In this document: one piece after another, positions 7,156 through 15,668 of the stretch
Position numbering within the stretch: the stretch's first letter is position 1
Layout of the letters: every line of letters begins with the position of its first letter
Source of the DNA: Longispora fulva
GTDB taxonomy: Bacteria > Actinomycetota > Actinomycetes > Mycobacteriales > Micromonosporaceae
Assembly: GCF_015751905.1 (NCBI RefSeq)
Contig: NZ_JADOUF010000001.1
Location: forward strand, 5,084,001 to 5,148,000
DNA length: 64,000 nt
Reading direction: 5' to 3'
Notes under the pieces: model-generated
The model's input: only the letters and a program-made list of their open reading frames with translations
Database searches by the model: none
Told to the model about the DNA's origin: nothing
Program-made: the position numbers and the translations under genes

Positions 7156-9894
7156 GTGGCCACCGAACGCAAGCGCCCGGTCATCAGCGACGGCCTTCCG
7201 AGCCAGCTTCCGGACATCGATCCGGCGGAGACGCTCGAGTGGATCGAGTCGCTGGACGGGGTCATCGACGAGCGAGGCCGGCAGCGCGCCCGGTACGTGA
7301 TGTTGAGTCTTCTCGAACGCGCCCGTGAGCGTCAGGTCGGCGTCCCGCCGCTCACCACGACCGACTACATCAACACGATCCCGCCGGAGAGCGAGCCGTG
7401 GTTCCCGGGCGACGAGGCCCTGGAGCGCCGGATCCGGGCCTTCATCCGATGGAACGCCGCGATGACGGTCCAGCGGGCCCAGCGCCCCGGCGTGGGTGTC
7501 GGTGGTCACATCTCCACCTTCGCCAGCTCCGCCAGCCTGTACGAGGTGGGCTTCAACCACTTCTTCCGGGGTAAGAACCACCCGGGCGGCGGGGACCAGA
7601 TCTTCTACCAGGGCCACGCCAGCCCCGGCATGTACGCCCGCGCGTTCATGGAGGGCCGGCTCTCCGAGGACCAGCTCGACGGGTTCCGCCAGGAGCTGTC
7701 GCACCCGGGCGGCGGGCTGCCGTCCTACCCGCACCCCCGGCTGATGCCGGACTTCTGGGAGTTCCCGACGGTGTCGATGGGCCTCGGCTCGCTGAACGCC
7801 GTGTACCAGGCCCGGTTCAACCGCTACCTGCACAACCGGGGCATCAAGGACACCTCCGACCAGCGGGTCTGGGCGTTCCTCGGCGACGGCGAGACGGACG
7901 AGCCCGAGGTGCTGGGCTCACTCGGCATCGCGGCCCGCGAGGAGCTGGACAACCTCACGTTCGTGGTCAACTGCAACCTCCAGCGCCTCGACGGCCCGGT
8001 CCGGGGCAACGGCAAGATCATGCAGGAGCTGGAGAGCCACTTCCGTGGCGCCGGCTGGAACGTGATCAAGGTCGTCTGGGGCCGGGAGTGGGACCCGCTG
8101 CTCGCCGCGGACAGCGACGGCGCGCTGGTCAACCTCATGAACACCACGCCTGACGGTGACTTCCAGACGTACAAGGCCGAGTCCGGCGCGTTCGTCCGGG
8201 AGCACTTCTTCGGCCGGGACGTGCGGACCAAGAAGATGGTCGAGCCGATGTCCGACGACGAGATCTGGGGTCTCAAGCGCGGCGGGCACGACTACCGCAA
8301 GCTGTACGCGGCGTACAAGTCGGCGGTCGAGCACACCGGGCAGCCGACGGTCATCCTGGCCAAGACCATCAAGGGCTGGACCCTGGGCGGCAACTTCGAG
8401 GGCCGCAACGCCACCCACCAGATGAAGAAGCTGACGGTCGACGACCTCAAGACGTTCCGGGACCGCCTGTTCATCCCGGTGACCGACGAGCAGCTCGCCG
8501 ACCCGTACGCAGCGCCGTACTACCACCCGGGCACCGACTCCGACGAGTACCACTACATGATGGAGCGCCGCTCCCAGCTCGGCGGCAGCCTGCCGAGCCG
8601 CAGCCGCAAGGTCATCCCGCTGGCGCTGCCGCCGAAGGAGACCTACGCCGACCTGAAGAAGGGCTCCGGCAAGCAGAAGGTCGCCAGCACCATGGCGTTC
8701 GTCCGCCTGCTCAAGGACCTGATGAAGGACAAGAACATCGGCAAGCGCTGGGCGCCGATCATCCCGGACGAGGCGCGCACGTTCGGCATGGACGCCATGT
8801 TCCCCACGGCGAAGATCTACTCGCCGCACGGCCAGAACTACCTGCCGGTCGACCGGGAGCTGTTCCTGTCGTACAAGGAGTCCACGGCCGGCCAGATCCT
8901 GCACGAGGGCATCAACGAGGCCGGCTCGGTCGCGAGCTTCACGGCGGCCGGCACCTCGTACGCCACGCACGGCGAGCCGATCATCCCGCTGTACATCTTC
9001 TACTCGATGTTCGGCTTCCAGCGCACCGCCGACGGCATCTGGGCGGCGGCCGACCAGATGACCCGGGGCTTCCTGATCGGGGCCACGGCGGGTCGCACCA
9101 CGCTCAACGGCGAGGGCCTGCAGCACGAGGACGGCCACTCCCACCTGATCGCGGCCACGAACCCGGCGATCGTCACGTACGACCCGGCGTGGGCGTACGA
9201 GATCGCGTACATCATGGAAGACGGTCTCCGCCGGATGTTCGGCGAGGCGCCCGAGGACATCATCTACTACCTGACGGTGTACAACGAGCCGACGCTGCAG
9301 GTCGCCGAGCCGGCGAACCTCGACGTCAACGGCCTGCTCAAGGGCATCTACCGCTACGCTGAGGCGGCCCAGCACCCCAACCTGCCCCGGGCGAACATCC
9401 TCGCCTCCGGCACGGGCATGGGCTGGGCGGTCAAGGCGCAGCACCTCCTCGCCGAGGAGTGGGGCGTAGCCGCCGACGTCTGGTCGGTCACCTCCTGGAC
9501 GGAGCTGCGCCGCGACGCCATCGAGTGCGAGGAGCACAACCTCCTGCACCCGGAGGAGCCGGCCCGGATCCCGTTCGTCACCCAGCAGCTGGCCGACGCG
9601 CAGGGCCCGAAGATCGCGGTCAGCGACTTCATGCGCGCCGTACAGGACCTGATCTCGCGCTGGGTCCCGGGCGAGTACACCTCGCTGGGCACCGACGGCT
9701 GGGGCCGCTCCGACACCCGGGGCGCGCTGCGCCGGCACTTCCACGTCGACGCCGAGTCGATCGTGGTCGCCACGCTCCAGCAGCTCGCCGCGACCGGCCA
9801 GGTGCCGGCCGAGGTGGTCGCGCAGGCGGTGAAGAAGTACCAGCTGTCCGACGTGACCGCGATCGACGTGGTCGAGGCGGGCGGCGAGAGCTAG
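7156..9894 (+). CDS. aceE: Pyruvate dehydrogenase E1 component, homodimeric type
   Basis: This 912-residue thiamine-diphosphate enzyme decarboxylates pyruvate and acetylates the lipoyl group of E2, linking glycolysis to the citric acid cycle. The GTG start follows a GAAGGA site. The thiamine/Mg2+ motif runs from GDGETDEPE (about residue 242) to NCNLQRLDG about 27 residues later. The transketolase-like central domain ([20 protein letters not shown], with [12 protein letters not shown] after it) and the C-terminal domain follow in the normal order. Length matches the proteobacterial/actinobacterial AceE family, not the two-subunit E1. It is monocistronic, closed by a strong terminator. Confidence 0.98.
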   Translation: MATERKRPVISDGLPSQLPDIDPAETLEWIESLDGVIDERGRQRARYVMLSLLERARERQVGVPPLTTTDYINTIPPESEPWFPGDEALERRIRAFIRWNAAMTVQRAQRPGVGVGGHISTFASSASLYEVGFNHFFRGKNHPGGGDQIFYQGHASPGMYARAFMEGRLSEDQLDGFRQELSHPGGGLPSYPHPRLMPDFWEFPTVSMGLGSLNAVYQARFNRYLHNRGIKDTSDQRVWAFLGDGETDEPEVLGSLGIAAREELDNLTFVVNCNLQRLDGPVRGNGKIMQELESHFRGAGWNVIKVVWGREWDPLLAADSDGALVNLMNTTPDGDFQTYKAESGAFVREHFFGRDVRTKKMVEPMSDDEIWGLKRGGHDYRKLYAAYKSAVEHTGQPTVILAKTIKGWTLGGNFEGRNATHQMKKLTVDDLKTFRDRLFIPVTDEQLADPYAAPYYHPGTDSDEYHYMMERRSQLGGSLPSRSRKVIPLALPPKETYADLKKGSGKQKVASTMAFVRLLKDLMKDKNIGKRWAPIIPDEARTFGMDAMFPTAKIYSPHGQNYLPVDRELFLSYKESTAGQILHEGINEAGSVASFTAAGTSYATHGEPIIPLYIFYSMFGFQRTADGIWAAADQMTRGFLIGATAGRTTLNGEGLQHEDGHSHLIAATNPAIVTYDPAWAYEIAYIMEDGLRRMFGEAPEDIIYYLTVYNEPTLQVAEPANLDVNGLLKGIYRYAEAAQHPNLPRANILASGTGMGWAVKAQHLLAEEWGVAADVWSVTSWTELRRDAIECEEHNLLHPEEPARIPFVTQQLADAQGPKIAVSDFMRAVQDLISRWVPGEYTSLGTDGWGRSDTRGALRRHFHVDAESIVVATLQQLAATGQVPAEVVAQAVKKYQLSDVTAIDVVEAGGES

Positions 9895-9905
9895 CAACCC
9901 CGCGA

Positions 9906-9943
9906 GGCGGGGCCGGCGCAGGATGGCCGGCCCCGCCTTTTTT
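9906..9943 (+). terminator. Rho-independent terminator of aceE
   Basis: A perfect 12-bp GC stem (9906-9917 with 9926-9937), 8-nt loop and six T residues (9938-9943) begin 12 nt after the aceE stop. Confidence 0.95.
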
Positions 9944-10110
9944 CGACGGTTACGCCGCGTCCCCGACCCGGAGACAGCGGCCGACCGGGGTCCCGGTCAG
10001 CGCGCGCTGCCGCGCGGTCCCCGTCCCGGTCTGAGTCGAACCATCGCCCTGGGGACAGCGGCCCACAAACGGGGCGGTGCCAGTGCGCGCCGGACACTAG
10101 GCTCGGACCT

Positions 10111-11067
10111 ATGCGCCTGGTGACCTTCGATCCCGCCACCGCCACCGATCGGAGCTGGGCGGAGCTGCACGCGCTCGCGTGCGCCCATCTGACCGCCGTC
10201 GCGCCGGACGAGCCGCTGCCGACCGAAGCCGAGCTGCGCCGCGACTTCGGCCCGACGTCGGCCACGGTCCGGTTGTGGAACAAGGCCCTGCGCTCGGAGT
10301 CCGGCGAACTCGTCGGCTTCGCCCGCCTGACCGTCCGCGAGGGCGAGGACACCGGCTACCTGCACGCCCTGTCGATCGCGGCCGACCACCGGCGCGCGGG
10401 GCACGGCCGGCGGCTGCTGGCGTACGCCATCGACGAGGCCAGATCGGCCGGCTGCCGCAACCTGATCGGCTGGACGGCCGGCCCCGACGGCGCCGCGTTT
10501 CTGGAGTCGGTCGGCGCCCGCACAACCGGCCGGTACCGCCGGGCCCTGCTCCGACTGCCGCTCACCTCGCCGGCCCCGCCTCTCGCGGACGGGTACCGCC
10601 TGCGCACCTGGGACGGCCCGGCACCCGACGCGCTCATCGACTCCTACGCCGTGGCCCGCGAGGCGATCAACGACGCGCCTAGGGACGCCGACGAGGCCCC
10701 GTCCCGGTACACGGCGGAGCGGATCCGCGAGATGGAGCACCGGTTGGCCGAGCGCGGCCAGCACCTGCGGGTCACCGTGGCGCTGGACTGCGACGACCAG
10801 GTGATGGGTTTCACCGGGCTGTACGTCTCGCCCGAGCCCGGTTCCCTGGTGTCCACGGCCGACGCCGCCGTGCTCGCCGCCCACCGGGGCCGGGGCCTGG
10901 CCGGGGCGCTCAAGCACGAGTCGCTGCGCCTGCTGGCCGACGCCCGGCCGGACGTCACCGAGGTGTGCACCGGCAACGACACCCGCAACGGACCGATGAT
11001 CGCCGTGAACGACCGGGTGGGCTTCGTCGAGACCTCCACGTGGACCCAGGCGATCCTGGACCTATGA
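10111..11067 (+). CDS. Tandem-GNAT acetyltransferase
   Basis: The 318-residue protein has two GNAT folds. The first (about residues 1-150) has the acyl-CoA loop HALSIAADHRRAGHGRRLLA. The second (about 155-318) has STADAAVLAAHRGRGLAGAL and ends with NGPMIAVNDRVGFVETSTW. Double-GNAT architecture is that of mycothiol synthase MshD and of several actinobacterial relatives; this one lacks enough distinctive similarity for me to call it MshD. It stands alone after aceE. Confidence 0.85.
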   Translation: MRLVTFDPATATDRSWAELHALACAHLTAVAPDEPLPTEAELRRDFGPTSATVRLWNKALRSESGELVGFARLTVREGEDTGYLHALSIAADHRRAGHGRRLLAYAIDEARSAGCRNLIGWTAGPDGAAFLESVGARTTGRYRRALLRLPLTSPAPPLADGYRLRTWDGPAPDALIDSYAVAREAINDAPRDADEAPSRYTAERIREMEHRLAERGQHLRVTVALDCDDQVMGFTGLYVSPEPGSLVSTADAAVLAAHRGRGLAGALKHESLRLLADARPDVTEVCTGNDTRNGPMIAVNDRVGFVETSTWTQAILDL

Positions 11068-11181
11068 CCTACGGCATCGCCGCGTCTGGATGCCGACCGC
11101 CACTCGCCTGGCGGTTGGACGACGTACACCCCGTGGGCAAGCCGAGCCCAGGTCGACGGCCACAAACGGTGTTGCGCGCTT

Positions 11182-11499
11182 TCAGGCGGCGATGACGTGC
11201 TGTTCGTCACCGAAGTCTGCGACGACCTTGAGCCGGCCGCCGAGGGCGGCGATGTAGCTGCGCAGGGTCTCCAGCTCCACATGGTCGAGGTCCCCGGACT
11301 CGATCTTGCTGATCCAGGGCTGCTTGACACCCATCACTTCGGCCACCTCGACCTGGGTCATATCGGCACGCTTGCGCAGCTCGGTGAGTTTGAACGCCCG
11401 GATCCGCTCTTCCAAGACTCGGCGCTTCTCGACGAGCGCGGTCGGATCCCCGGCACCCAGGGCGAGCGCGTCAGCCCGCACGTCCTTCCAGTTCCTCAT
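11182..11499 (-). CDS. XRE-family antitoxin (HigA-like)
   Basis: The ATG at 11499 gives 105 residues. The N-terminal half (MRNWKDVRADALALGAGDPT) is followed by an XRE helix-turn-helix, RKRADMTQVEVAEVMGVKQP-WISKIESGDL, with recognition helix around VKQPWISKIE. The C-terminal part (LETLRSYIAALGGRLKVVAD) is typical of antitoxins of this class. Its start overlaps the toxin stop by four bases (ATGA), giving translational coupling. It would neutralise the toxin and repress the shared promoter. Confidence 0.88.
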   Translation of the reverse strand: MRNWKDVRADALALGAGDPTALVEKRRVLEERIRAFKLTELRKRADMTQVEVAEVMGVKQPWISKIESGDLDHVELETLRSYIAALGGRLKVVADFGDEQHVIAA

Positions 11500-11867
11500 C
11501 GGTCCTCCTTCTTCATCTCGTCGAGGTGCTCGCTGTAGCGCTGTTCGGCGACCGGGATGTTCTTGCGGTACCAACCCGACCAGTCGCCGGACTTGTCTCC
11601 CGCCACCAGCAACAGCGCCCTGCGGACTGGATCGAAGGCGAACAGGATCCTAATCTCCGTTGAGCCCGAAGAGCCGGGTCGCAACTCCTTCATATTGTGG
11701 TATTTCGAGCCCTTGAGGCGATCGACTAGCGGTCGGCCGATCGTGGGCCCGTCCTCCGCGAGCTTGTCGATAGCGTCCATCACCAGGTTCGCGGTGTCGA
11801 GGTCGCTGACGCACAAATCGAGAAACCAACGGTCAACGTCTTCGTGCAGCAGGATCTCCCAACTCAC
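11496..11867 (-). CDS. HigB/RelE-like toxin (phage-derived Gp49-like)
   Basis: Starting at the GTG at 11867 the protein is 123 residues, normal for this family. It contains the RelE-fold signature LAEDGPTIGRPLVDRLKGSK, then ELRPGSSGSTEIRILFAFDP and LLLVAGDKSGDWSGWYRKNI, characteristic of Gp49/HigB mRNA interferases that cleave ribosome-bound mRNA. The GTG lies exactly 7 nt downstream of a well-spaced -10 box, so translation is probably leaderless; the upstream extension to 11972 would lie outside the transcript. Toxin-first order matches higBA loci. Confidence 0.87.
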   Translation of the reverse strand: MSWEILLHEDVDRWFLDLCVSDLDTANLVMDAIDKLAEDGPTIGRPLVDRLKGSKYHNMKELRPGSSGSTEIRILFAFDPVRRALLLVAGDKSGDWSGWYRKNIPVAEQRYSEHLDEMKKEDR

Positions 11868-11873
11868 CTCCCG

Positions 11874-11902
11874 AACATAACCCACAAGGAATATTCCGTC
11901 AA
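11874..11902 (-). promoter_or_regulatory. Toxin-antitoxin promoter and operator
   Basis: On the minus strand TTGACG (11897-11902) and TATGTT (11874-11879) are separated by exactly 17 nt. The spacer contains the perfect 10-bp palindrome GGAATATTCC (11888-11897), and TATTCC recurs just upstream. A repressor bound there would block RNA polymerase, as expected for autoregulation by the antitoxin. Confidence 0.75.
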
Positions 11903-11968
11903 GGAATAGTTGCCGCGAGCACGCAACCCCACACATGGGTCCGGCGTTGATGACCGGCGGCTCACCCG

Positions 11969-12706
11969 TCACGGGATGGCCGCAACAAACGGTTCCGCCG
12001 CGGCGCGGAAGGCCGCCGGCTGGTCGTAGTGCACGACGTGGCCCGCGCCGGGCACCTCCGCGAACGAGCCCAGCGGCAGCCGCTCCCCCATCGCTGTCAG
12101 CTCTTCCCTCGAACTTGAGCTCAGTTCACCCCGGACCACCAGCGCCGGGCATTTCACTGAGTCGAGTTCGGCGCGCATGTCGCGCTGCCAGCTGTCGACC
12201 AGCTCCAACAGCTGGGCCGGGTCGAAGTGGGGCACGAACCTGCCGTCCCTCTCGTCCATGATCTCGGCGAAGAACCGGCCCTGTCCGGCGTACTCGCGGC
12301 CGAAGAAGGCCGCCACCTCGTCGCGGGACCCGAACGATTCCGGCCAGCTGTCGAAGTACGCCCGCCAGCCGGCCGTGCGGGCCTTGCCCAGCGCGGACAT
12401 GTCGATGACGACGATGCCGCGCACCAGGTCGGGTCGGCGGCCGGCGACCTGCCAGGCGGTCATCCCGCCCATCGAGTGTCCGACGAGCACCGCCGGCCCC
12501 ACGTCCTCCAGGACCCGCACGACGTCCTCGACCCGGGTGTCGGTGTCGTACGGGCCCGGCGGGGCGTCGCCGTGGCCCCGGCTGTCGAGGGCGAGCACGT
12601 GGCCGTGGGCGGTCAGCCAGTCCGCGGTGCCGGTCCATGCCCTCGCCCGGCCCATCAGGCCGTGCAGCAGAACGATCGGCGCGCCGGCGCCTCCGAAGTC
12701 CTTCAT
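11969..12706 (-). CDS. Alpha/beta-fold hydrolase
   Basis: The 245-residue protein has the oxyanion segment LLHGLMGRARAW (about residues 13-24), SRGHGDAP, and the nucleophile elbow GHSMGG with Ser near residue 97. The conserved acid lies near ALVVRGELSS and the catalytic His is in PGAGHVVHYDQP near residue 224. This is the single-domain fold of esterases, lactonases and haloperoxidase-like enzymes; the substrate is unknown. It is divergent from a PadR regulator with an operator between them. Confidence 0.9.
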   Translation of the reverse strand: MKDFGGAGAPIVLLHGLMGRARAWTGTADWLTAHGHVLALDSRGHGDAPPGPYDTDTRVEDVVRVLEDVGPAVLVGHSMGGMTAWQVAGRRPDLVRGIVVIDMSALGKARTAGWRAYFDSWPESFGSRDEVAAFFGREYAGQGRFFAEIMDERDGRFVPHFDPAQLLELVDSWQRDMRAELDSVKCPALVVRGELSSSSREELTAMGERLPLGSFAEVPGAGHVVHYDQPAAFRAAAEPFVAAIP

Positions 12707-12711
12707 GATTC

Positions 12712-12743
12712 ATACCTCGATTCGATGTACCTCGTTTCGAGGT
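12712..12743. promoter_or_regulatory. Operator in hydrolase/PadR divergent promoter
   Basis: The 51-bp divergent gap holds two direct TACCTCG copies (12713-12719, 12728-12734). The second belongs to a perfect inverted repeat ACCTCG-TTT-CGAGGT (12729-12743). This is a likely binding site for the adjacent PadR protein, controlling both genes. Confidence 0.65.
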
Positions 12744-12757
12744 GCCACCATAGCACC

Positions 12758-13273
12758 ATGCTGGTCCTGACGATCCTGGGATTCCTGGCCGAGGAGCCGC
12801 TGCACGGCTACGAGCTGCGTACCCGGATCGCGGCGCTGTCCGGGCACGCCCGGCCGGTCAGCGACGGCAGCCTGTACCCGGCGATCAACCGGCTCGTCGA
12901 CAAGGGCCTCGTGGACCGGCGCACCGAGGCCGGGGCCGCCGCGGCACCCCGCCAGGTCCTGGAACTCACCGGGGCCGGTCACGCCGAGCTGCTCCGCCGG
13001 CTCCGCGAGCCGACCGACACGGAGATCAGCGACAGCACCCAGTTCTTCGCGGTACTGGCGTTCCTGTCCCGGCTGCCCGACACCGCCGAGCAGCACGCCG
13101 TCCTCCGCCGCCGGCTCGCGTTCCTCGAAGCGCCCCGAAGCTTCTTCCAGGTCGCCAGCCGCCCGGTACGCGCCCAGGACGTCGCCGACCCCTACCGGCA
13201 GGGCATGTTCGCCGTGGCCAAGGCGTCCAGCCGCGCCGAACGCACCTGGCTGCACTCGATCCTCGACACCTGA
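12758..13273 (+). CDS. PadR-family transcriptional regulator
   Basis: The ATG at 12758 gives 171 residues. The winged helix-turn-helix is intact: LTILGFLAEEPLHGYELRTR, then VSDGSLYPAINRLVDKGLVD, the defining PadR motif (G-x-L-Y-P-x-L-x-R-L-like). The second half is the helical dimerisation domain of PadR proteins. The longer upstream frame is rejected because the divergent operator would lie inside it. It probably represses the divergent hydrolase and itself. Confidence 0.93.
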   Translation: MLVLTILGFLAEEPLHGYELRTRIAALSGHARPVSDGSLYPAINRLVDKGLVDRRTEAGAAAAPRQVLELTGAGHAELLRRLREPTDTEISDSTQFFAVLAFLSRLPDTAEQHAVLRRRLAFLEAPRSFFQVASRPVRAQDVADPYRQGMFAVAKASSRAERTWLHSILDT

Positions 13274-13324
13274 CCGACCCCATAACCGGTTGGCGGGCCC
13301 CGGCGGGTCCGGCAGAATCGGGCG

Positions 13325-13870
13325 ATGGAGCCCAATGAGACTTTGACCTGGGAGGACGTCGTCCTCCGCCGGGTGCGCCCAGAGTTCGCCGACGAGCTGC
13401 ACGAGCTGATCGAGGACGGCCGCGAGCACATCGCGTCCTGGATGCCGTGGGCCGCCGAGCAGACCTACCAGGACACCGTCGACTTCCTGGCGCGCTCGGT
13501 GGCGAGTTGGGACAGCGGCGAGACGTTCAACTACTCGATCTTCGTCGACGGCCGGCTCGTCGGCGGTACCGGCATGATGACCCGGCGCGGCCCGGGCACC
13601 CTGGAGATCGGCTACTGGCTGCACCCCGACGCCGTCGGCCGGGGCATCGTCACCCGGGCCTGCCGGGCACAGATCGCCGCGGCGTTCGCGCTGCCCGGGA
13701 TCGAACGGGTCGAGATCGTGCACGACGCGGCCAACACCCGCAGCGGCGCCGTACCGGCCCGGCTCGGATTCACCGAGGTCGAGCGGGTGCCCACCGACAC
13801 CCGCTCCAAGAACCACACAGGGCTCGATGTGGTCTGGCGGCTGAACCGGTCCGGAGCTACTGTGAGTTGA
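13325..13870 (+). CDS. GNAT N-acetyltransferase (RimJ/RimL-like)
   Basis: The 181-residue protein starts ETLTWEDVVLRRVRPEFADE and has the acetyl-CoA loop EIGYWLHPDAVGRGIVTRAC (about residues 96-115) and the C-terminal NTRSGAVPARLGFTEVERVP. These features are those of RimL-type enzymes that acetylate N-terminal amines of ribosomal or other proteins. The stop overlaps the next start (TGATG), so it is coupled to the following two small genes, though they may have a separate function. Confidence 0.88.
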   Translation: MEPNETLTWEDVVLRRVRPEFADELHELIEDGREHIASWMPWAAEQTYQDTVDFLARSVASWDSGETFNYSIFVDGRLVGGTGMMTRRGPGTLEIGYWLHPDAVGRGIVTRACRAQIAAAFALPGIERVEIVHDAANTRSGAVPARLGFTEVERVPTDTRSKNHTGLDVVWRLNRSGATVS

Positions 13871-14091
13871 TGACCGCCGCTCGCACTGCGGCTATCCGCG
13901 CCGCGCTCGCCTCCCCGACCCAACCAGAAGAAGCGTGGCTCCGCCGCGCGGAGAACCTTCGCGAGAAGGGCAAAGCTCCAAGCCTCGAGGAGTACACGGA
14001 CCGGTTACGCCCCTGGCTGGCTGAGCCCGAGCGGCTCGCCGCCGGCCTGGTGGCCAAGGACGCCGCCGCGCTCGCACGCCGCGGCGCATGA
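13870..14091 (+). CDS. Small helical protein, probable partner of the PIN protein
   Basis: The ATG overlaps the acetyltransferase stop, and its own stop overlaps the next start (ATGA). The 73 residues (MTAARTAAIRAALASPTQPE... ending AKDAAALARRGA) are helical and charged, without a recognised DNA-binding motif. Position directly before and coupled to a PIN-fold gene, and antitoxin-like size, suggest an antitoxin. That role is inferred from context only. Confidence 0.6.
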   Translation: MTAARTAAIRAALASPTQPEEAWLRRAENLREKGKAPSLEEYTDRLRPWLAEPERLAAGLVAKDAAALARRGA

Positions 14092-14486
14092 TCGGTGGAG
14101 TGAGCGGCTGGGTCCTCGACGTGGCCGCGCTCCTCGAATTCGCCGACGCCACCTCCTACGCCACCGCCGTCACCCGGGCGGCCCGCCGGCACAGCCTGAC
14201 GATGCTGGTGCCGATCGGCGTGCTCGCGGAGGTCTACGCCGCCCGTCCCCTGGAACGCAACCGGCTGCGGCTGGTGCCGATCCGCGACGAGCAGGACATG
14301 TGGCTGTTGTCGTTGCCGAGTGAGATGCCGGTCGAGCTGCTGGAGCGGTACACGGCGCTGGCCGACGGGGACAAGACGGCGGCGCATGTGGCGCTGCTGG
14401 CGTTGCAGCGGGGCTGGCCCGTGGTCACCGACCGCGATCAGCTGTTCCAACGGATCGTGCCCGGAGTCCAGACGATCCCGGCGTGA
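14088..14486 (+). CDS. PIN-domain-like protein (putative toxin nuclease)
   Basis: The 132-residue protein starts GWVLDVAALLEFADA, matching the first PIN acidic residue in the hydrophobic-Asp-x-Ser/Ala-x-Leu-Leu pattern. Near its end GDKTAAHVALLALQRGWPVV followed by TDRDQLFQRI matches the later PIN acidic residues. PIN proteins are Mg2+-dependent ribonucleases, often VapC-type toxins. The middle acidic residues are not obvious, so catalytic competence is uncertain. It is coupled to the upstream 73-residue gene. Confidence 0.7.
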   Translation: MIGGVSGWVLDVAALLEFADATSYATAVTRAARRHSLTMLVPIGVLAEVYAARPLERNRLRLVPIRDEQDMWLLSLPSEMPVELLERYTALADGDKTAAHVALLALQRGWPVVTDRDQLFQRIVPGVQTIPA

Positions 14487-14510
14487 ACCCGGCAAGGCCG
14501 GAAGCCGGGT

Positions 14511-14536
14511 GAATCCTTTGGCGGTGAACGCGTCTC
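14511..14536 (+). promoter_or_regulatory. Candidate ECF-type promoter
   Basis: GAATCCTTTG (14511-14520) followed after about 10 nt by CGTCTC (14531-14536) resembles the -35/-10 pair seen before actinobacterial ECF sigma genes. Location just ahead of the sigma operon suggests self-activation. Confidence 0.45.
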
Positions 14537-14542
14537 TCATAC

Positions 14543-14568
14543 CTGTGCCGACAACAACGTCGGCACAG
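14543..14568 (+). promoter_or_regulatory. 5'-leader stem-loop before ECF sigma operon
   Basis: A perfect 10-bp stem (14543-14552 with 14559-14568) and 6-nt loop ends 3-4 nt before the GGGAGG ribosome site of the first small gene. Because it is inside the leader and not followed by T residues, it may influence translation or RNA stability instead of ending transcription. Confidence 0.55.
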
Positions 14569-14583
14569 GAACGGGAGGTTGTC

Positions 14584-14676
14584 ATGGGGTTCGTCTACGC
14601 CGCCGTCGTGGTCGCGGCCGTGCTCACCTGCACGTGCGTCGTCGTGCTGCGCCGGCGGGGTCGCGCGCGTGGCTGA
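14584..14676 (+). CDS. 30-residue single-pass membrane peptide, leader gene of ECF operon
   Basis: The ATG at 14584 follows a strong GGGAGG site by 6 nt. The product MGFVYAAVVVAAVLTCTCVV-VLRRRGRARG is one hydrophobic helix of about 20 residues followed by an arginine-rich tail, so it should insert with its C-terminus inside. Its stop codon overlaps the sigma start by 8 nt; the sigma gene has no good ribosome site of its own, so its translation probably depends on this small frame. Confidence 0.7.
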   Translation: MGFVYAAVVVAAVLTCTCVVVLRRRGRARG

Positions 14677-15208
14677 GTCGACCTGGCCCGGTGAGCAGCT
14701 GATCGTCGCCGCGCAGGGCGGGGACGCCGGGTCGATCGCCGTGCTGGTGTCCGGGTCGTACCCGCACGTTCGGCGGTTCGCGCGCTCGCTGTGCGCCTCG
14801 CCCGAGGACGCCGAGGACGCCGCGCAGGAGGCGCTGATCATCCTGTACCGCAAGATCGGGGCGCTGCGGGCCACCGGCGCGTTGGCGTCGTGGATGTTCC
14901 GCATCGTCCGCAACGAGTGCCTGCGCCGGATCCGGCTCACCGGGCGGCGGAGGGACCCGGTCCCGGACGGCGCGGTGCCGTCGGCCGAGGACGAGGTGCT
15001 GCACCGGCTGGAGGCGGAACGGGTGGCGGCGGCCATCGCGGCTCTGCCCGCCGACCAGCGGCGGGTGCTGATCATGCGGGACGTTCAGGGCCATCCCGGG
15101 CGGGTGGTCGCCGACTTGCTCGGCCTGAGTACCGCGGCGATGAAGTCGCGGCTGCACCGGGCCCGGGCCGCCGTCCACGACACCCTCAAAGGGGTGGACC
15201 ATGGCTGA
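14669..15208 (+). CDS. ECF-family RNA polymerase sigma factor
   Basis: The GTG at 14669 gives 179 residues. Region 2 (SYPHVRRFARSLCASPEDAE, DAAQEALIILYRKIGALRAT, WMFRIVRNECLRRIRLTGRR) binds the core enzyme and the -10 element. Region 4 (AAIAALPADQRRVLIMRDVQ, LLGLSTAAMKSRLHRARAAV) binds the -35 element. The length is normal for ECF factors. No typical anti-sigma gene follows; instead the next gene, overlapping by 8 nt, encodes a small cysteine-containing membrane protein. Confidence 0.95.
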   Translation: MAESTWPGEQLIVAAQGGDAGSIAVLVSGSYPHVRRFARSLCASPEDAEDAAQEALIILYRKIGALRATGALASWMFRIVRNECLRRIRLTGRRRDPVPDGAVPSAEDEVLHRLEAERVAAAIAALPADQRRVLIMRDVQGHPGRVVADLLGLSTAAMKSRLHRARAAVHDTLKGVDHG

Positions 15209-15545
15209 GGGTCGAAGCTTCGCCAGCGCGTCGGTGCCCCGGCACCTGGCGCGCGGCGCGGTCGGGTTCGGCGCGCTGATCGGCTCGGTGACGCTGCTTC
15301 CCGGGTACGGGCCGGTCAGTCTGCTCCTCGCACCGGTGGGACTGCTCGCGCTGCGCGGGTGCCCGACGTGTTGGGCGATCGGCCTGATCCAGACCCTGTC
15401 GAGGGGGCGGTTGCGCCGTTCCTGCACGGACGGCCGCTGCGAGCTGACCCGCGCCGACCACGCTGGGTCGGACCCCGGGGCGGATGTCACCCCGCCAGGC
15501 TCCGGCCGCCGCGCGCCGGCCCAGGAACGCGGCGTAACCATCTGA
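15201..15545 (+). CDS. Small membrane protein with paired cysteines, co-operonic with ECF sigma
   Basis: The 114-residue product has two hydrophobic stretches (GAVGFGALIGSVTLLPGYGP and SLLLAPVGLLALRGCPTCWA) and the segment RGCPTCWAIGLIQTLSRGRL with a C-x-x-C pair, then C-T-D-G-R-C. The start lies inside the sigma gene, indicating coupling. A C-x-x-C next to a membrane helix could sense redox state or metal and regulate the sigma factor; that is inference. The last 35 residues look disordered. Confidence 0.7.
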   Translation: MAEGRSFASASVPRHLARGAVGFGALIGSVTLLPGYGPVSLLLAPVGLLALRGCPTCWAIGLIQTLSRGRLRRSCTDGRCELTRADHAGSDPGADVTPPGSGRRAPAQERGVTI

Positions 15546-15604
15546 TGGTGTTGATCTGGCTCTTGATCTGAGGCGCGGTGGCCCGCTGAGGGCGGGGCTG
15601 GCAA

Positions 15605-15651
15605 GCGTCGGCGGAAGGCGCCAGGCTCTGTCCTGCGCCTTTCGCCGACGC
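15605..15651. terminator. Bidirectional hairpin between convergent genes
   Basis: A 17-bp stem (15605-15621 with 15635-15651, one wobble) lies between the ECF operon and the convergent hydrolase gene and could end transcription from both sides. Confidence 0.7.
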
Positions 15652-15668
15652 GCCGTCCAGCGTCGTCC

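Noticed and set aside
7918-9897. 659-codon minus-strand frame
   Set aside because: Shadow of aceE, whose motifs are complete on the other strand.
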